Shown: positions 1 to 6,947 of the stretch, one piece after another | Position numbering within the stretch: the stretch's first letter is position 1 | How the letters are laid out: the number at the start of each line of letters is the position of its first letter | Assembly (NCBI GenBank): GCA_016297695.1 | Contig: JAEDGC010000034.1 | Span: 1 to 19,304, forward strand | Origin: Bacilli bacterium | Lineage (GTDB): Bacteria; Bacillota_I; Bacilli_A; RF39; UBA660 | Direction: 5' to 3' | Length of the DNA: 19,304 nucleotides | Translations under genes and position numbers: made by a program | The notes under the pieces: generated by a model | What the model was told of the DNA's origin: nothing | Database searches by the model: none | The model's input: only the letters and a program-made list of their open reading frames with translations

Positions 1-61
1 GATTCGAACCCTAGACCCACTGATTAAGAGTCAGTTGCTCTACCAGCTGAGCTAAGGAGAC
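1..61 (-). tRNA. tRNA-Lys(CUU), 3' end cut off by window edge
   Basis: Read on the minus strand, the sequence begins with the acceptor strand GTCTCCT, followed by a D-arm containing AGCTCAG and TGGTAGAGC. The anticodon stem ACTGA/TCAGT closes the seven-base loop CTCTTAA, giving anticodon CTT (Lys, codon AAG). The T-arm GGGTTCGAATC runs into the window start, so about 14 bases of the 3' end lie outside. Confidence 0.95.
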
Positions 62-79
62 ATTCAATATTACTTTATT

Positions 80-107
80 ATTATATCAAAAAAAATATTA
101 ATATCAA
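80..107 (-). promoter_or_regulatory. Promoter for tRNA-Lys
   Basis: On the minus strand TTGATA (107-102) is followed after 16 bp by a perfect TATAAT (85-80). Transcription would start near 73, about 12 bases before the mature tRNA 5' end at 61. This is a housekeeping sigma-A-type promoter. Confidence 0.6.
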
Positions 108-156
108 TATGTTTTTTTTAAAATTTATGTTAAAATAATTAAAGAGGCGTTGTATT

Positions 157-438
157 ATGAAAAATAAATATCAAAGAATGACAAAAGATGAAAAGAAAAA
201 ATTAATTAATGATTATAAAAAAACAGAGAAGGGTAATTATTTATTAAAAAAACTTCGAAATTTAATAGTAATTGGAGTACTTTCATACTTTTATGCAATT
301 TATTTAATAATAACTTCTGAAAACATTTGGAATTATATTAGTGCGGGAATGTTACTTTTAGCTGGTTGTATATTTATAGTTGCAAGTATTAAATTAAGAA
401 TTAAAAATTTAAATAAATTTGCTATTAAAAAAAAATAG
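157..438 (+). CDS. Small two-helix membrane protein of unknown function
   Basis: A 93-residue protein with a very basic N-terminus (residues 1-34) and two hydrophobic segments at about 35-53 and 58-78, separated by a short polar turn (SENIWN). It ends in a second Lys-rich tail. This pattern predicts a two-pass inner-membrane protein with both termini in the cytoplasm. The ATG at 157 is preceded by AAAGAGGCG, a plausible ribosome-binding site at good spacing. It sits alone on the plus strand between two minus-strand tRNA genes and ends just before a strong hairpin. I recognise no family. Composition matches the neighbours, so there is no sign of recent transfer. Confidence 0.7.
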   Translation: MKNKYQRMTKDEKKKLINDYKKTEKGNYLLKKLRNLIVIGVLSYFYAIYLIITSENIWNYISAGMLLLAGCIFIVASIKLRIKNLNKFAIKKK

Positions 439-440
439 AA

Positions 441-468
441 AAAAAGTTCTGAATCATCAGAACTTTTT
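441..468. terminator. Bidirectional intrinsic terminator
   Basis: A perfect 12-bp stem, AAAAAGTTCTGA (441-452) with TCAGAACTTTTT (457-468), closes a 4-base loop. A-runs and T-runs flank it on both strands, so it can stop the plus-strand 93-codon gene and the minus-strand tRNA-Ser transcript coming the other way. Confidence 0.85.
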
Positions 469-479
469 ATTGACTTATG

Positions 480-570
480 TGGCGGAGCAGGAGAGATTCG
501 AACTCTCGCGCCAGTTTCCCGACCTACACCCTTAGCAGGGGCGCCTCTTCAGCCTCTTGAGTACTACTCC
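480..570 (-). tRNA. tRNA-Ser(GCU)
   Basis: On the minus strand the acceptor stem GGAGTAG pairs with CTGCTCC (one G-U), followed by discriminator G and an encoded CCA (482-480). The anticodon loop CTGCTAA gives anticodon GCT, reading AGC/AGU Ser codons. A long variable arm (GGTCGGGAAACTGGC region) is the class II feature expected of tRNA-Ser, and GAGTTCGAATC forms the T-arm. Confidence 0.96.
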
Positions 571-590
571 ATTACCAAGGTCACAAATAA

Positions 591-619
591 AGTTTACAAT
601 AAAATAGGAATTTAGTCAA
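591..619 (-). promoter_or_regulatory. Promoter for tRNA-Ser
   Basis: On the minus strand TTGACT (619-614) and TAAACT (596-591) are separated by exactly 17 bp. Predicted start is near 584, about 14 bases ahead of the tRNA 5' end. It lies immediately beyond the lipoprotein gene terminator, so the tRNA is transcribed independently. Confidence 0.65.
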
Positions 620-620
620 T

Positions 621-645
621 AAAAAAAGGATAAATATTTTATCCT
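621..645 (-). terminator. Terminator of the yidD-lipoprotein operon
   Basis: On the minus strand the 8-bp stem AGGATAAA/TTTATCCT with a 3-base loop is followed by seven U (plus-strand A-run 621-627). The 5' arm overlaps the stop codon (639-641) of the lipoprotein gene. Confidence 0.8.
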
Positions 646-1505
646 AAAGTTACATTTCTTATATTTTCTAAGAATTCATTCATGATAGAAATATAATTAT
701 CGTTATTCTTAATATTTTCTTCATTTAAAGTATTCATTGTATTTACAGTAATTATTTTGGCGTCATAACTATTAACTAAAGTATCGATTAATTCTGTTTT
801 TTCATCAGTATCTTTCATAAAAATTGTAGTGTATTTTTTATTCTTGAAATTACTTTTAATATTAGTTAAATTGTTTTGTGTTAAATTTTCTTCATCTTCT
901 AAAGATATTACATTAAAGCCATAATTTTGTAAAAATTTAAATAAATTACTTGATACAACAATAGTTGGATTGTTTTTAGAAACAGCAATTGATCTTAATT
1001 CAGCATCCATAACTGATAATTCCTCTTCTAAAGCATCATAATTTTTATTGATTTCTTCTACTAAATATTTATTTTCAATAAAATCAGTTAAATTAGTTCT
1101 AACTGTAGATGCTAGCATTAGATAATTACTTGGAGATAACCATAATTCTTCAACTCCATAATTATATTTTAAACCATAAGCAACATCAATAATTTTAATT
1201 TTTTTATTCTTATTTATAAAATTCTTAGCAATTTTTTTCTCATTTGTTAAACCATTATAAATAAAAATATCACTTTTACTATATTCGTTAATTTGTTTTT
1301 CGGTAAGCTTATAATCATCAACATTAGTTGAATTAGGATAAATGCTGTTAATATTTGAATTATCACCATACAACGTTTTAGTAATGTATGTAATCGGGTA
1401 AACAGTTGTATTGATATTAGCTCCCTCTAAATCATCTTTTTTAAAACACCCTGAAGTACTAACTGTAATTATTAAAATACATATTAGTAAAAAAAATTTC
1501 TTCAT
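639..1505 (-). CDS. ZnuA/TroA-like lipoprotein with degenerate metal site
   Basis: A 288-residue protein with a lipoprotein signal (basic MKK, hydrophobic core 4-16, Cys20 in TSGC), so it should be lipid-anchored outside the membrane. The pattern matches cluster A-I metal-binding solute receptors (ZnuA/AdcA/TroA): an N-terminal lobe with YPITYITKTLYGD, a WLSP motif near 122-125, a long linking helix about 140-172, and a C-terminal lobe with VVSSNLFKFLQNYGF. In the family the metal ligands are His in PHxYEPT, His in PHxWL, His in SHxAF and a late Asp. Here the equivalents by eye are Asp63, Glu120, Ser186 and Asn255, so no His ligand remains. No ABC permease or ATPase gene adjoins it. Its start lies 2 bp after the yidD stop, and its ribosome site AAGGAG is inside the yidD 3' end, so the two are co-transcribed. 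Family assignment is fairly sure; zinc or manganese uptake is doubtful. Confidence 0.75.
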   Translation of the reverse strand: MKKFFLLICILIITVSTSGCFKKDDLEGANINTTVYPITYITKTLYGDNSNINSIYPNSTNVDDYKLTEKQINEYSKSDIFIYNGLTNEKKIAKNFINKNKKIKIIDVAYGLKYNYGVEELWLSPSNYLMLASTVRTNLTDFIENKYLVEEINKNYDALEEELSVMDAELRSIAVSKNNPTIVVSSNLFKFLQNYGFNVISLEDEENLTQNNLTNIKSNFKNKKYTTIFMKDTDEKTELIDTLVNSYDAKIITVNTMNTLNEENIKNNDNYISIMNEFLENIRNVTLG

Positions 1506-1507
1506 TT

Positions 1508-1726
1508 TTATTTCTCCTTTACTTTAACTGGATCATATCCGTAACTTCCTTTTGGGTGACATTTAAGGATTCTTTTAAATCCCATTTTTACACCATCTAT
1601 TATGCCATATTCATTAATAGCATCAATCATATATTGACTACAAGTTGGAGTAAATCTGCAAGCTTTATGACTTTCTAAGGGAGTTACTTGATAACATCTA
1701 ATTAAAAAAATTAATAAATGTTTCAT
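1508..1726 (-). CDS. yidD: Membrane protein insertion efficiency factor YidD
   Basis: A 72-residue protein with the family's hallmarks: an amphipathic N-terminus (MKHLLIFLIRCYQ), the CRFTPTCSQY motif at 23-32, the central MGFKRILKCHP helix (48-57) and GYDPV at 63-67. YidD is a small peripheral inner-membrane protein that assists YidC-dependent insertion; in many bacteria it sits near yidC/rpmH/rnpA, which is not the case here. Length is normal (about 70-85). The ATG is preceded by AGGTGAT, and a 17-bp-spaced promoter lies upstream. It is the first gene of a two-gene operon with the lipoprotein. Confidence 0.95.
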   Translation of the reverse strand: MKHLLIFLIRCYQVTPLESHKACRFTPTCSQYMIDAINEYGIIDGVKMGFKRILKCHPKGSYGYDPVKVKEK

Positions 1727-1743
1727 ACAATCACCTGATTATT

Positions 1744-1772
1744 ATTTTACTACATATTTTAATTATTGTAAA
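1744..1772 (-). promoter_or_regulatory. Promoter for yidD operon
   Basis: On the minus strand TTTACA (1772-1767), a 17-bp spacer and TAAAAT (1749-1744). The start would fall near 1737, leaving a leader of about 10 nt before the yidD ATG that holds the AGGTGA site. Confidence 0.6.
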
Positions 1773-1798
1773 AATAAATAGTATTTTTTTAATACTTT

Positions 1799-1807
1799 TG
1801 TTATAAT
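1799..1807 (+). promoter_or_regulatory. Extended -10 promoter for rnc-smc
   Basis: TGT followed by a perfect TATAAT (1802-1807) forms an extended -10 element. No convincing -35 lies 16-18 bp upstream, as is usual for this type. It is divergent from the yidD promoter; a small AGTATT/AATACT hairpin sits between them. Confidence 0.55.
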
Positions 1808-1844
1808 AAATAAAGTTAAGAAAACTAAACAGAGGTGGTTTTTA

Positions 1845-2492
1845 ATGAACTTTCTAGAAAAATATGGAATAATAATCGAAAATCAAGAACTATTAACTGA
1901 AGCGTTAACTCATAGTAGTTATTCAAATGAGCATGATTGTAAAAATTACGAAAGATTAGAATTCTTAGGTGATTCAATTTTACAAGCCATAACTAGTGAA
2001 TATTTTTTTGTTAATACTAACGATAAAGAGGGAGTTATGAGCAAAACAAGAGCAAGTTATGTTTGTGAACAGGCCCTGGCTTTTTATTCTAAAGAAATAG
2101 GAATAAATAAATATATTCGTGTTGGAAAGGGTCAATTAAATAATATTAACGATACGATTATAGCTGATTGTTTTGAAAGTGTTTTAGGAGTTATCTTTTT
2201 AGAAAAAGGTTTTGAAGTTGCTAAAGAATATGTATATAAAACGGTAATACCATATATTGAAGCAAAATATTATTTTTTAACTGATTATAAATCTTTACTT
2301 CAAGAATTAGTGCAAACCGATAAAAAATCATTAGAATATGAAGTTATTAACGAAAGTGGACCAGCCCATGATAAAACTTTTGAAGTTGATGTTAAAATAG
2401 ATGGAATAATTTATGGTAAAGGCATTGGGAAAAGCAAAAAAGAAGCAGAACAAAATGCTGCCTTAGATGCTTACAAAAAACGTGCAAAATAA
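1845..2492 (+). CDS. rnc: Ribonuclease III
   Basis: A 215-residue double-strand-specific endoribonuclease, processing rRNA precursors and structured mRNAs. The signature ERLEFLGDSIL spans 36-46. The metal and catalytic residues are present at Glu36, Glu39, Asp43, Asp108 and Glu111 (ADCFES). The C-terminal dsRNA-binding domain covers about 147-214 (DYKSLLQELVQ, GIGKSKKEAEQNAA). Length is slightly below the usual 225-235 but complete. AGAGGTGG lies just before the ATG. The gene is followed after 14 bp by smc, the standard Bacillota gene order, so it is probably the first gene of an rnc-smc transcript. Confidence 0.97.
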   Translation: MNFLEKYGIIIENQELLTEALTHSSYSNEHDCKNYERLEFLGDSILQAITSEYFFVNTNDKEGVMSKTRASYVCEQALAFYSKEIGINKYIRVGKGQLNNINDTIIADCFESVLGVIFLEKGFEVAKEYVYKTVIPYIEAKYYFLTDYKSLLQELVQTDKKSLEYEVINESGPAHDKTFEVDVKIDGIIYGKGIGKSKKEAEQNAALDAYKKRAK

Positions 2493-2506
2493 AAGGAAGG
2501 TAGTTT

Positions 2507-5449
2507 ATGTATTTAAAAAGTATAAAAGCTTACGGATTTAAATCGTTTGCAGATAAAATAGATATAGAACTTAATAATAACATAACAGCAATTGTTGGAC
2601 CAAATGGTAGTGGTAAAAGTAATATTGTTGATGCAGTTAAATGGGTTTTAGGAGAACAATCAGTAAAAACATTACGTGGAACTGGTTCAATGAGCGATGT
2701 AATATTTACTGGTTCAAAAACAAGGCCAGCCCATAATAGAGCCAGTGTATCATTAGTGTTTGATAATACAGATCATTATTTAAATAGTGATTTTAGTGAA
2801 GTAGAAGTTAAAAGAGTAGTTTATCAATCTGGAGAAAACGAATACTATATAAATAATTCAAAAGTTCGTTTAAAAGACATTATTAATCTTTTTTTAGATA
2901 CAGGTGTAGGAAATGAATCACTTAATATCATAAGTCAAAGAAGAATTGAATCAATAGTTGACAGTAAGCCGATTGAAAGAAGAGTAATCTTTGAAGAAGC
3001 TGCATGTGTTTTAAAATATAAAAAAAGAAAAGAAGAAAGTATTAGAAAACTAGAAAAAACTAATGATAATTTAGACAAATTAAATTTATTAATTGATGAG
3101 TTAGATAAAACTGTTAAACCATTAAAAGAACAAAGTGAAAAAGCTTTAAAATATAACGATTTAAAAGAAGAATTAAAAAATATAGAAATATCTTTAATTG
3201 CCAAAGACATAACTGATATTAATGAAAAATATACAAGAATTAAAGATAAAATAAAGTCACTAGAAGAAGAAAGTGTTGAGATAACAAATTCTAATAAAGA
3301 AGATTTAGCTAATATTGAATTAAAAAAATTAGAAGTTTTAAAAATAGAAGAAGAATTTAATAAGAAAAATAATGAATTAATTGCTACAGTTGAACAATTA
3401 TCAAATCTTCAAAGTGAAAAGCAAATAACTTTAGAACGCCAAAAATTCGAATTATCTAAAGATAGTATTTCCAATAACTTAATAAAATTAAAAGAAGAAC
3501 AAATGAGTCTTGAAAAAAATATCGCTATTATTACCAAAGAAAAAGAAAATTTAGAAAAAGAATTAAAGAATTTAGAAAAAGAACTTAGTGATATTAGTGA
3601 AAAAGAAAGTATTTTAAAAGTTAAAAAGAATTCATTAAATAATAAACTTAATGAATATACGATGGAAAGTTATAATTTAAAAAGTCAAAAAGGTGTCCTT
3701 GAAAACTTAATAGAAAATGATTCTAAACTGCCTAATTCTGTAAAAAATATTTTAAATAATCCAAGATTAACGGGAGTGCATAATATTATTTATAAATTAA
3801 TAAATATGGATGAAAAATATATTACAGCAATTGATACAGCTATGCAATCTAGTGGTAATTTTTTAGTTGTAGATAATGAAAAAGTTGCTAGTAAATGCAT
3901 TAATTATTTAAAAGAAAATAAATTAGGAAGGGCAACATTCTTTCCTCTTAATATTATTAAACCTAAAAGTTTAGATTATGAAACTAGAAATAAATTAAAT
4001 GAAATAGATGGTTTTATAGCTACTGGTGATGAATTAGTAAAATATGATAATAAATATAATAATATAATAAAAAATCAATTAGGAAATATTATAATTGTAA
4101 AGGATTTAGAAGCAGCAAATATTGCTGGTAAAAAAATTGATTATAAGTATCGTATAGTTACACTTGATGGCGAAATAATTCATGCAGGTGGTTCTTTAAC
4201 TGGTGGTTCTAAAAAAAATAATAATAGTATTTTAAAAGATAAAGAAGATTTAAAAAATATTGTTTTTGCAATTGAAAAATGTTCTGAAAATATAGAAAAT
4301 ACTTATGAAAAATTAAAAAATATTAATAAAGATTTAGAAGAAATAACTATTAAAGAAGAGAATATAAATAGAAAATTAATCAATTTAAAAGAAGAATTTA
4401 ATACTAAAAATAATAAATTAAATGAATTAAATAATGAATTAAAAAATAAAATAGATGAAATTAGTGGCAATGAAGATTTAAAAAATGGTAAATTAGATTT
4501 AAAAATTGAAGAAATATTAAATCAAGTAAAAGAGTTATCAAGTAAAAAAGATATTATTACGATAGATATTAAAAATTTAAAGTCTAAAAAAGATAAAATA
4601 AATGAAGATATAGAAATATTGCAGAATTCTTACCATAAAATAGCTGTTAATTATAATAAAATTCAAAGTGAAATAAAAGATAGTGAAATACAAATTGGTA
4701 AATATGATATAAAATTAGATAATTTATTATTAAATTTAAGCGATAATTACAATATGACTTATGAAAAAGCTAAAATTAATTATCCTCTTGAAATAGATGA
4801 GAACTTAGCACGTGATAAAGTTTCATATTTGAAAAAAGAAATATTAAAGTTAGGCGAAGTAAATACTGGTTCTATTGCTGAATATGAAAGATTAAATACA
4901 AGATACGAATTTTTATTTAATCAAAAAAATGATTTAATTAAAGCATCTGAAAACTTATATGAAGTAATAAATGAAATGGATGAAATAATGAAAGAGAAAT
5001 TTAAAACCACTTTTGATAAAATTTCTTTAGAATTTAGCAAAGTATTTAAAACAATGTTTAAAGGTGGAAATGGTAAGTTAGTATTAACTGATCCAAACGA
5101 TATTTTAAATTCTGGAATTGATATAATTGCAGAGCCACCAGGAAAGAAATTAAAATCTAATTCATTTTTATCTGGTGGTGAAAAAACTCTTACAGCTATT
5201 TCTTTATTATTCTCAATATTAAATGTTAAACCAGTGCCATTCTGTATTTTAGATGAGGTTGAAGCTGCCTTAGATGAAGCAAATGTTGAATTATTTGGTA
5301 AGTATTTAAAAGAAAAAGAAACAAAAAGCCAATTTATTTTAATTACTCATAAGAAAAAAACTATGGAATATGCGGACATATTATATGGTATAACTATGCA
5401 AGAATCAGGTGTATCTAAAATAGTTAGTGTTAAACTTGAAGAAAATTAA
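2507..5449 (+). CDS. smc: Chromosome segregation ATPase SMC (short-armed)
   Basis: A 980-residue SMC subunit of the condensin-like complex that organises and segregates the nucleoid, normally with ScpA/ScpB. The Walker A motif GPNGSGKSN is at 31-39. The hinge is about 409-568 (starting PNSVKNIL, ending GGSLTGGS). The ABC signature LSGGEK is at 888-893, and Walker B FCILDEVEAALD begins at 912. Coiled coils occupy roughly 165-405 and 570-830. Typical Bacillota SMC is about 1190 residues; the shortfall is shared by both arms, while head and hinge are intact, so it looks like a shortened rod and not a truncated gene. Mycoplasma SMC proteins are of similar size. AAGGAAGG precedes the ATG. ftsY, the usual next gene, is absent here. 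Confidence 0.97.
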   Translation: MYLKSIKAYGFKSFADKIDIELNNNITAIVGPNGSGKSNIVDAVKWVLGEQSVKTLRGTGSMSDVIFTGSKTRPAHNRASVSLVFDNTDHYLNSDFSEVEVKRVVYQSGENEYYINNSKVRLKDIINLFLDTGVGNESLNIISQRRIESIVDSKPIERRVIFEEAACVLKYKKRKEESIRKLEKTNDNLDKLNLLIDELDKTVKPLKEQSEKALKYNDLKEELKNIEISLIAKDITDINEKYTRIKDKIKSLEEESVEITNSNKEDLANIELKKLEVLKIEEEFNKKNNELIATVEQLSNLQSEKQITLERQKFELSKDSISNNLIKLKEEQMSLEKNIAIITKEKENLEKELKNLEKELSDISEKESILKVKKNSLNNKLNEYTMESYNLKSQKGVLENLIENDSKLPNSVKNILNNPRLTGVHNIIYKLINMDEKYITAIDTAMQSSGNFLVVDNEKVASKCINYLKENKLGRATFFPLNIIKPKSLDYETRNKLNEIDGFIATGDELVKYDNKYNNIIKNQLGNIIIVKDLEAANIAGKKIDYKYRIVTLDGEIIHAGGSLTGGSKKNNNSILKDKEDLKNIVFAIEKCSENIENTYEKLKNINKDLEEITIKEENINRKLINLKEEFNTKNNKLNELNNELKNKIDEISGNEDLKNGKLDLKIEEILNQVKELSSKKDIITIDIKNLKSKKDKINEDIEILQNSYHKIAVNYNKIQSEIKDSEIQIGKYDIKLDNLLLNLSDNYNMTYEKAKINYPLEIDENLARDKVSYLKKEILKLGEVNTGSIAEYERLNTRYEFLFNQKNDLIKASENLYEVINEMDEIMKEKFKTTFDKISLEFSKVFKTMFKGGNGKLVLTDPNDILNSGIDIIAEPPGKKLKSNSFLSGGEKTLTAISLLFSILNVKPVPFCILDEVEAALDEANVELFGKYLKEKETKSQFILITHKKKTMEYADILYGITMQESGVSKIVSVKLEEN

Positions 5450-5484
5450 ATAATATATTAAAATAAAATTTAGGAGGTTTTTTA

Positions 5485-6135
5485 ATGAAAATAATACAAG
5501 TTTTAAATAGTATCCATATAGATGAAGCTTGGAAAATTTTAAATGATATGGATGTTTTTTATACAAATGAAGAATTGATTGAAAAAAATGGTTGTAATCA
5601 ACCATTAAATGGTACTTTATCAAAAGAAACATTAGCGTTATTAAAAGAATTTGATGAATGTATTAATCCTTTTATGAATAAAAAGATTTTACTAAATGAT
5701 TTAAAAAATATTGATATTACTGCAACTATAGAGCTTGTTCCAGACAATGAAGAAGTATTTATAAGTTTGTGGTTTGGAGCAAATTTAAAATTTAGATTTA
5801 GAAGATATTTTGAACAAAAAGAATATTTACTTCTTTTTGAATGTGAAATAGAGAGATACGGAATTATTTATAAAATTACTCATTATATTTCTAATTTAGG
5901 TGATACTATATCAATTACAAACGAAAGTGAGAAATTTAAAACAAATCTTACTTCAGAGATAGAAATGGATGATTTAAATTTAAATTATTTTTTAAGAAAT
6001 CTTATTAATCAAATAGAAGAAGAATTTATCCAAAAAATTACAATAAAAAACTTCAATAAAGAAGAAGATATGGAAAGATTTGAAGATATTAAAGTATATA
6101 AAAGAAATATTAAAGTATATAAAAGAAAAAAATAA
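5485..6135 (+). CDS. Unknown protein downstream of smc
   Basis: A 216-residue soluble, acidic protein with no signal peptide or membrane segment. The N-terminal half is mainly helical (about 10-70). The middle (75-145) looks beta-rich, with alternating strands such as ISLWFG and LKFRFRRYF. The last third is a charged helix. The final residues contain an exact heptad duplication (IKVYKRN, then IKVYKRK) caused by a 21-bp tandem repeat. A strong AGGAGG site at good spacing and a gap of only 35 bp to smc argue for co-transcription with rnc-smc. I recognise no family. Composition resembles the neighbours. Confidence 0.7.
   Translation: MKIIQVLNSIHIDEAWKILNDMDVFYTNEELIEKNGCNQPLNGTLSKETLALLKEFDECINPFMNKKILLNDLKNIDITATIELVPDNEEVFISLWFGANLKFRFRRYFEQKEYLLLFECEIERYGIIYKITHYISNLGDTISITNESEKFKTNLTSEIEMDDLNLNYFLRNLINQIEEEFIQKITIKNFNKEEDMERFEDIKVYKRNIKVYKRKK
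6086..6127 (+). repeat. Perfect 21-bp tandem duplication, two copies
   Basis: Two head-to-tail, base-identical 21-bp units (6086-6106 and 6107-6127) encode seven codons each, so the reading frame is preserved. They form the extreme C-terminus of the unknown gene after smc. Perfect identity suggests a recent slippage duplication. Confidence 0.9.
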
Positions 6136-6170
6136 AACTTGTTTTAGCATATTGCTTAAAGCAAGTTTTT
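6134..6170. terminator. Shared terminator between convergent genes
   Basis: AAAACTTG (6134-6141) pairs with CAAGTTTT (6162-6169), with a further imperfect inner stem (TTTTAGCA against TGCTTAAAG, one bulge). A-runs before and T-runs after allow it to serve both the plus-strand smc operon and the minus-strand nuclease gene, whose stop codon begins right at its edge. Confidence 0.75.
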
Positions 6171-6751
6171 TATTTTACAATGAATTTTTTTATCTTTTTA
6201 ATTTTAGTGGTAGATATTCCTAATAAAATACAAATTATAGCAATACCAATATAAATGTACTCAGAATAATTATTATCTTCTTTAGAATCTTTCCATATAC
6301 CTAATTTTTCCTTTTTAGCTTTATTTTCTTTTTGATATAAATCATCTACATATTTATAATCATCATAAATATATTTTACTTCAGCATAACCTTTTTCAAC
6401 CAAATCTGCTTCTAATAACATATTATCGACAAAAATCCAAGCTAAGTAGCGATTATATTTATCTTTTTCATCACTTTTAGGATCAAATTCTAGTTTGATC
6501 TCTTTAGCATTAGTTAAAGAATCACATGTATAATCAGCTGCTATTTTAGCATAGTTATTATCACTTTTTAATTCCATAGTATTGATTCCAAGAAATCTTA
6601 CTTTCATACGCTCATTGTTATAATTAAACCATGCTGTATCACCATCTACACATTTATTTAAAGTGACTGTAATAATATCACTTCTGGCTTTTATTTTAAT
6701 TGGTATTAATAATACTGCCAGTAGTATTATCATAAAACTAAACTTCTTCAT
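6170..6751 (-). CDS. SNase-type nuclease, secreted and membrane-anchored
   Basis: A 193-residue thermonuclease-family protein. A signal sequence covers 1-22 (MKKFSF, hydrophobic core, KARS). The OB-fold nuclease core runs about 26-153, with the metal region VDGDT at 35-39, VRFLGINTME at 51-60, DKYNRYLAW at 97-105 and GIW at 151-153. Aligned by eye to Staphylococcus aureus nuclease, the catalytic Arg35, Glu43 and Arg87 correspond to Arg52, Glu60 and Arg101, all present; the metal ligand Asp40 becomes Asn57. A C-terminal hydrophobic helix (166-180) followed by Lys-rich residues is a likely membrane anchor. It probably degrades external nucleic acid for nucleotide scavenging, acting at the cell surface (inference). 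No Shine-Dalgarno is visible, and the predicted start site coincides with the ATG. Confidence 0.88.
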   Translation of the reverse strand: MKKFSFMIILLAVLLIPIKIKARSDIITVTLNKCVDGDTAWFNYNNERMKVRFLGINTMELKSDNNYAKIAADYTCDSLTNAKEIKLEFDPKSDEKDKYNRYLAWIFVDNMLLEADLVEKGYAEVKYIYDDYKYVDDLYQKENKAKKEKLGIWKDSKEDNNYSEYIYIGIAIICILLGISTTKIKKIKKFIVK

Positions 6752-6757
6752 ATATTC

Positions 6758-6786
6758 ATTATAAAGTATATATTATATATTTTAAA
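6758..6786 (-). promoter_or_regulatory. Promoter giving a leaderless nuclease mRNA
   Basis: On the minus strand TTTAAA (6786-6781), a 17-bp spacer and a perfect TATAAT (6763-6758) lie only 6 bp before the nuclease ATG (6751). Transcription would begin at or beside the A of the start codon, which fits the absence of a ribosome-binding site. Confidence 0.5.
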
Positions 6787-6879
6787 TAAATTTTATTATA
6801 AATAGTGTAAAGTTTTTAGAAATCAAATTATTTTTTTTACTTTTACTCTAAAAATGAATATTTCAAAGTTGATTTTCTC

Positions 6880-6911
6880 TTGACAAAAGCTCTCGGGGGG
6901 AGGGGTATACT
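6880..6911 (+). promoter_or_regulatory. Promoter with 20-bp G-rich spacer
   Basis: A perfect -35 TTGACA (6880-6885) and a good -10 TATACT (6906-6911) are separated by 20 bp, 3 more than optimal. The spacer holds G6-A-G4 (6895-6905), very unusual in this AT-rich DNA. A second TATACT lies at 6924-6929 and an extended -10 TGGTAATAT at 6911-6919, so the exact -10 is uncertain. It would drive the collar-domain surface protein. Confidence 0.55.
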
Positions 6912-6947
6912 GGTAATATAGAATATACTAGTAGGGAGTGAATTCAT

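Noticed and set aside
1780..1796. Hairpin AGTATT/AATACT between divergent yidD and rnc promoters as a regulatory operator
   Set aside because: The stem is only 6 bp of A/T-rich sequence and can arise by chance in this composition; no second copy was seen.
6894..6911. CsoR/RcnR-type metal-repressor operator (GGGGTATA half-site)
   Set aside because: No matching inverted half-site lies on the other side of the G-tract, so the palindrome these repressors need is missing.
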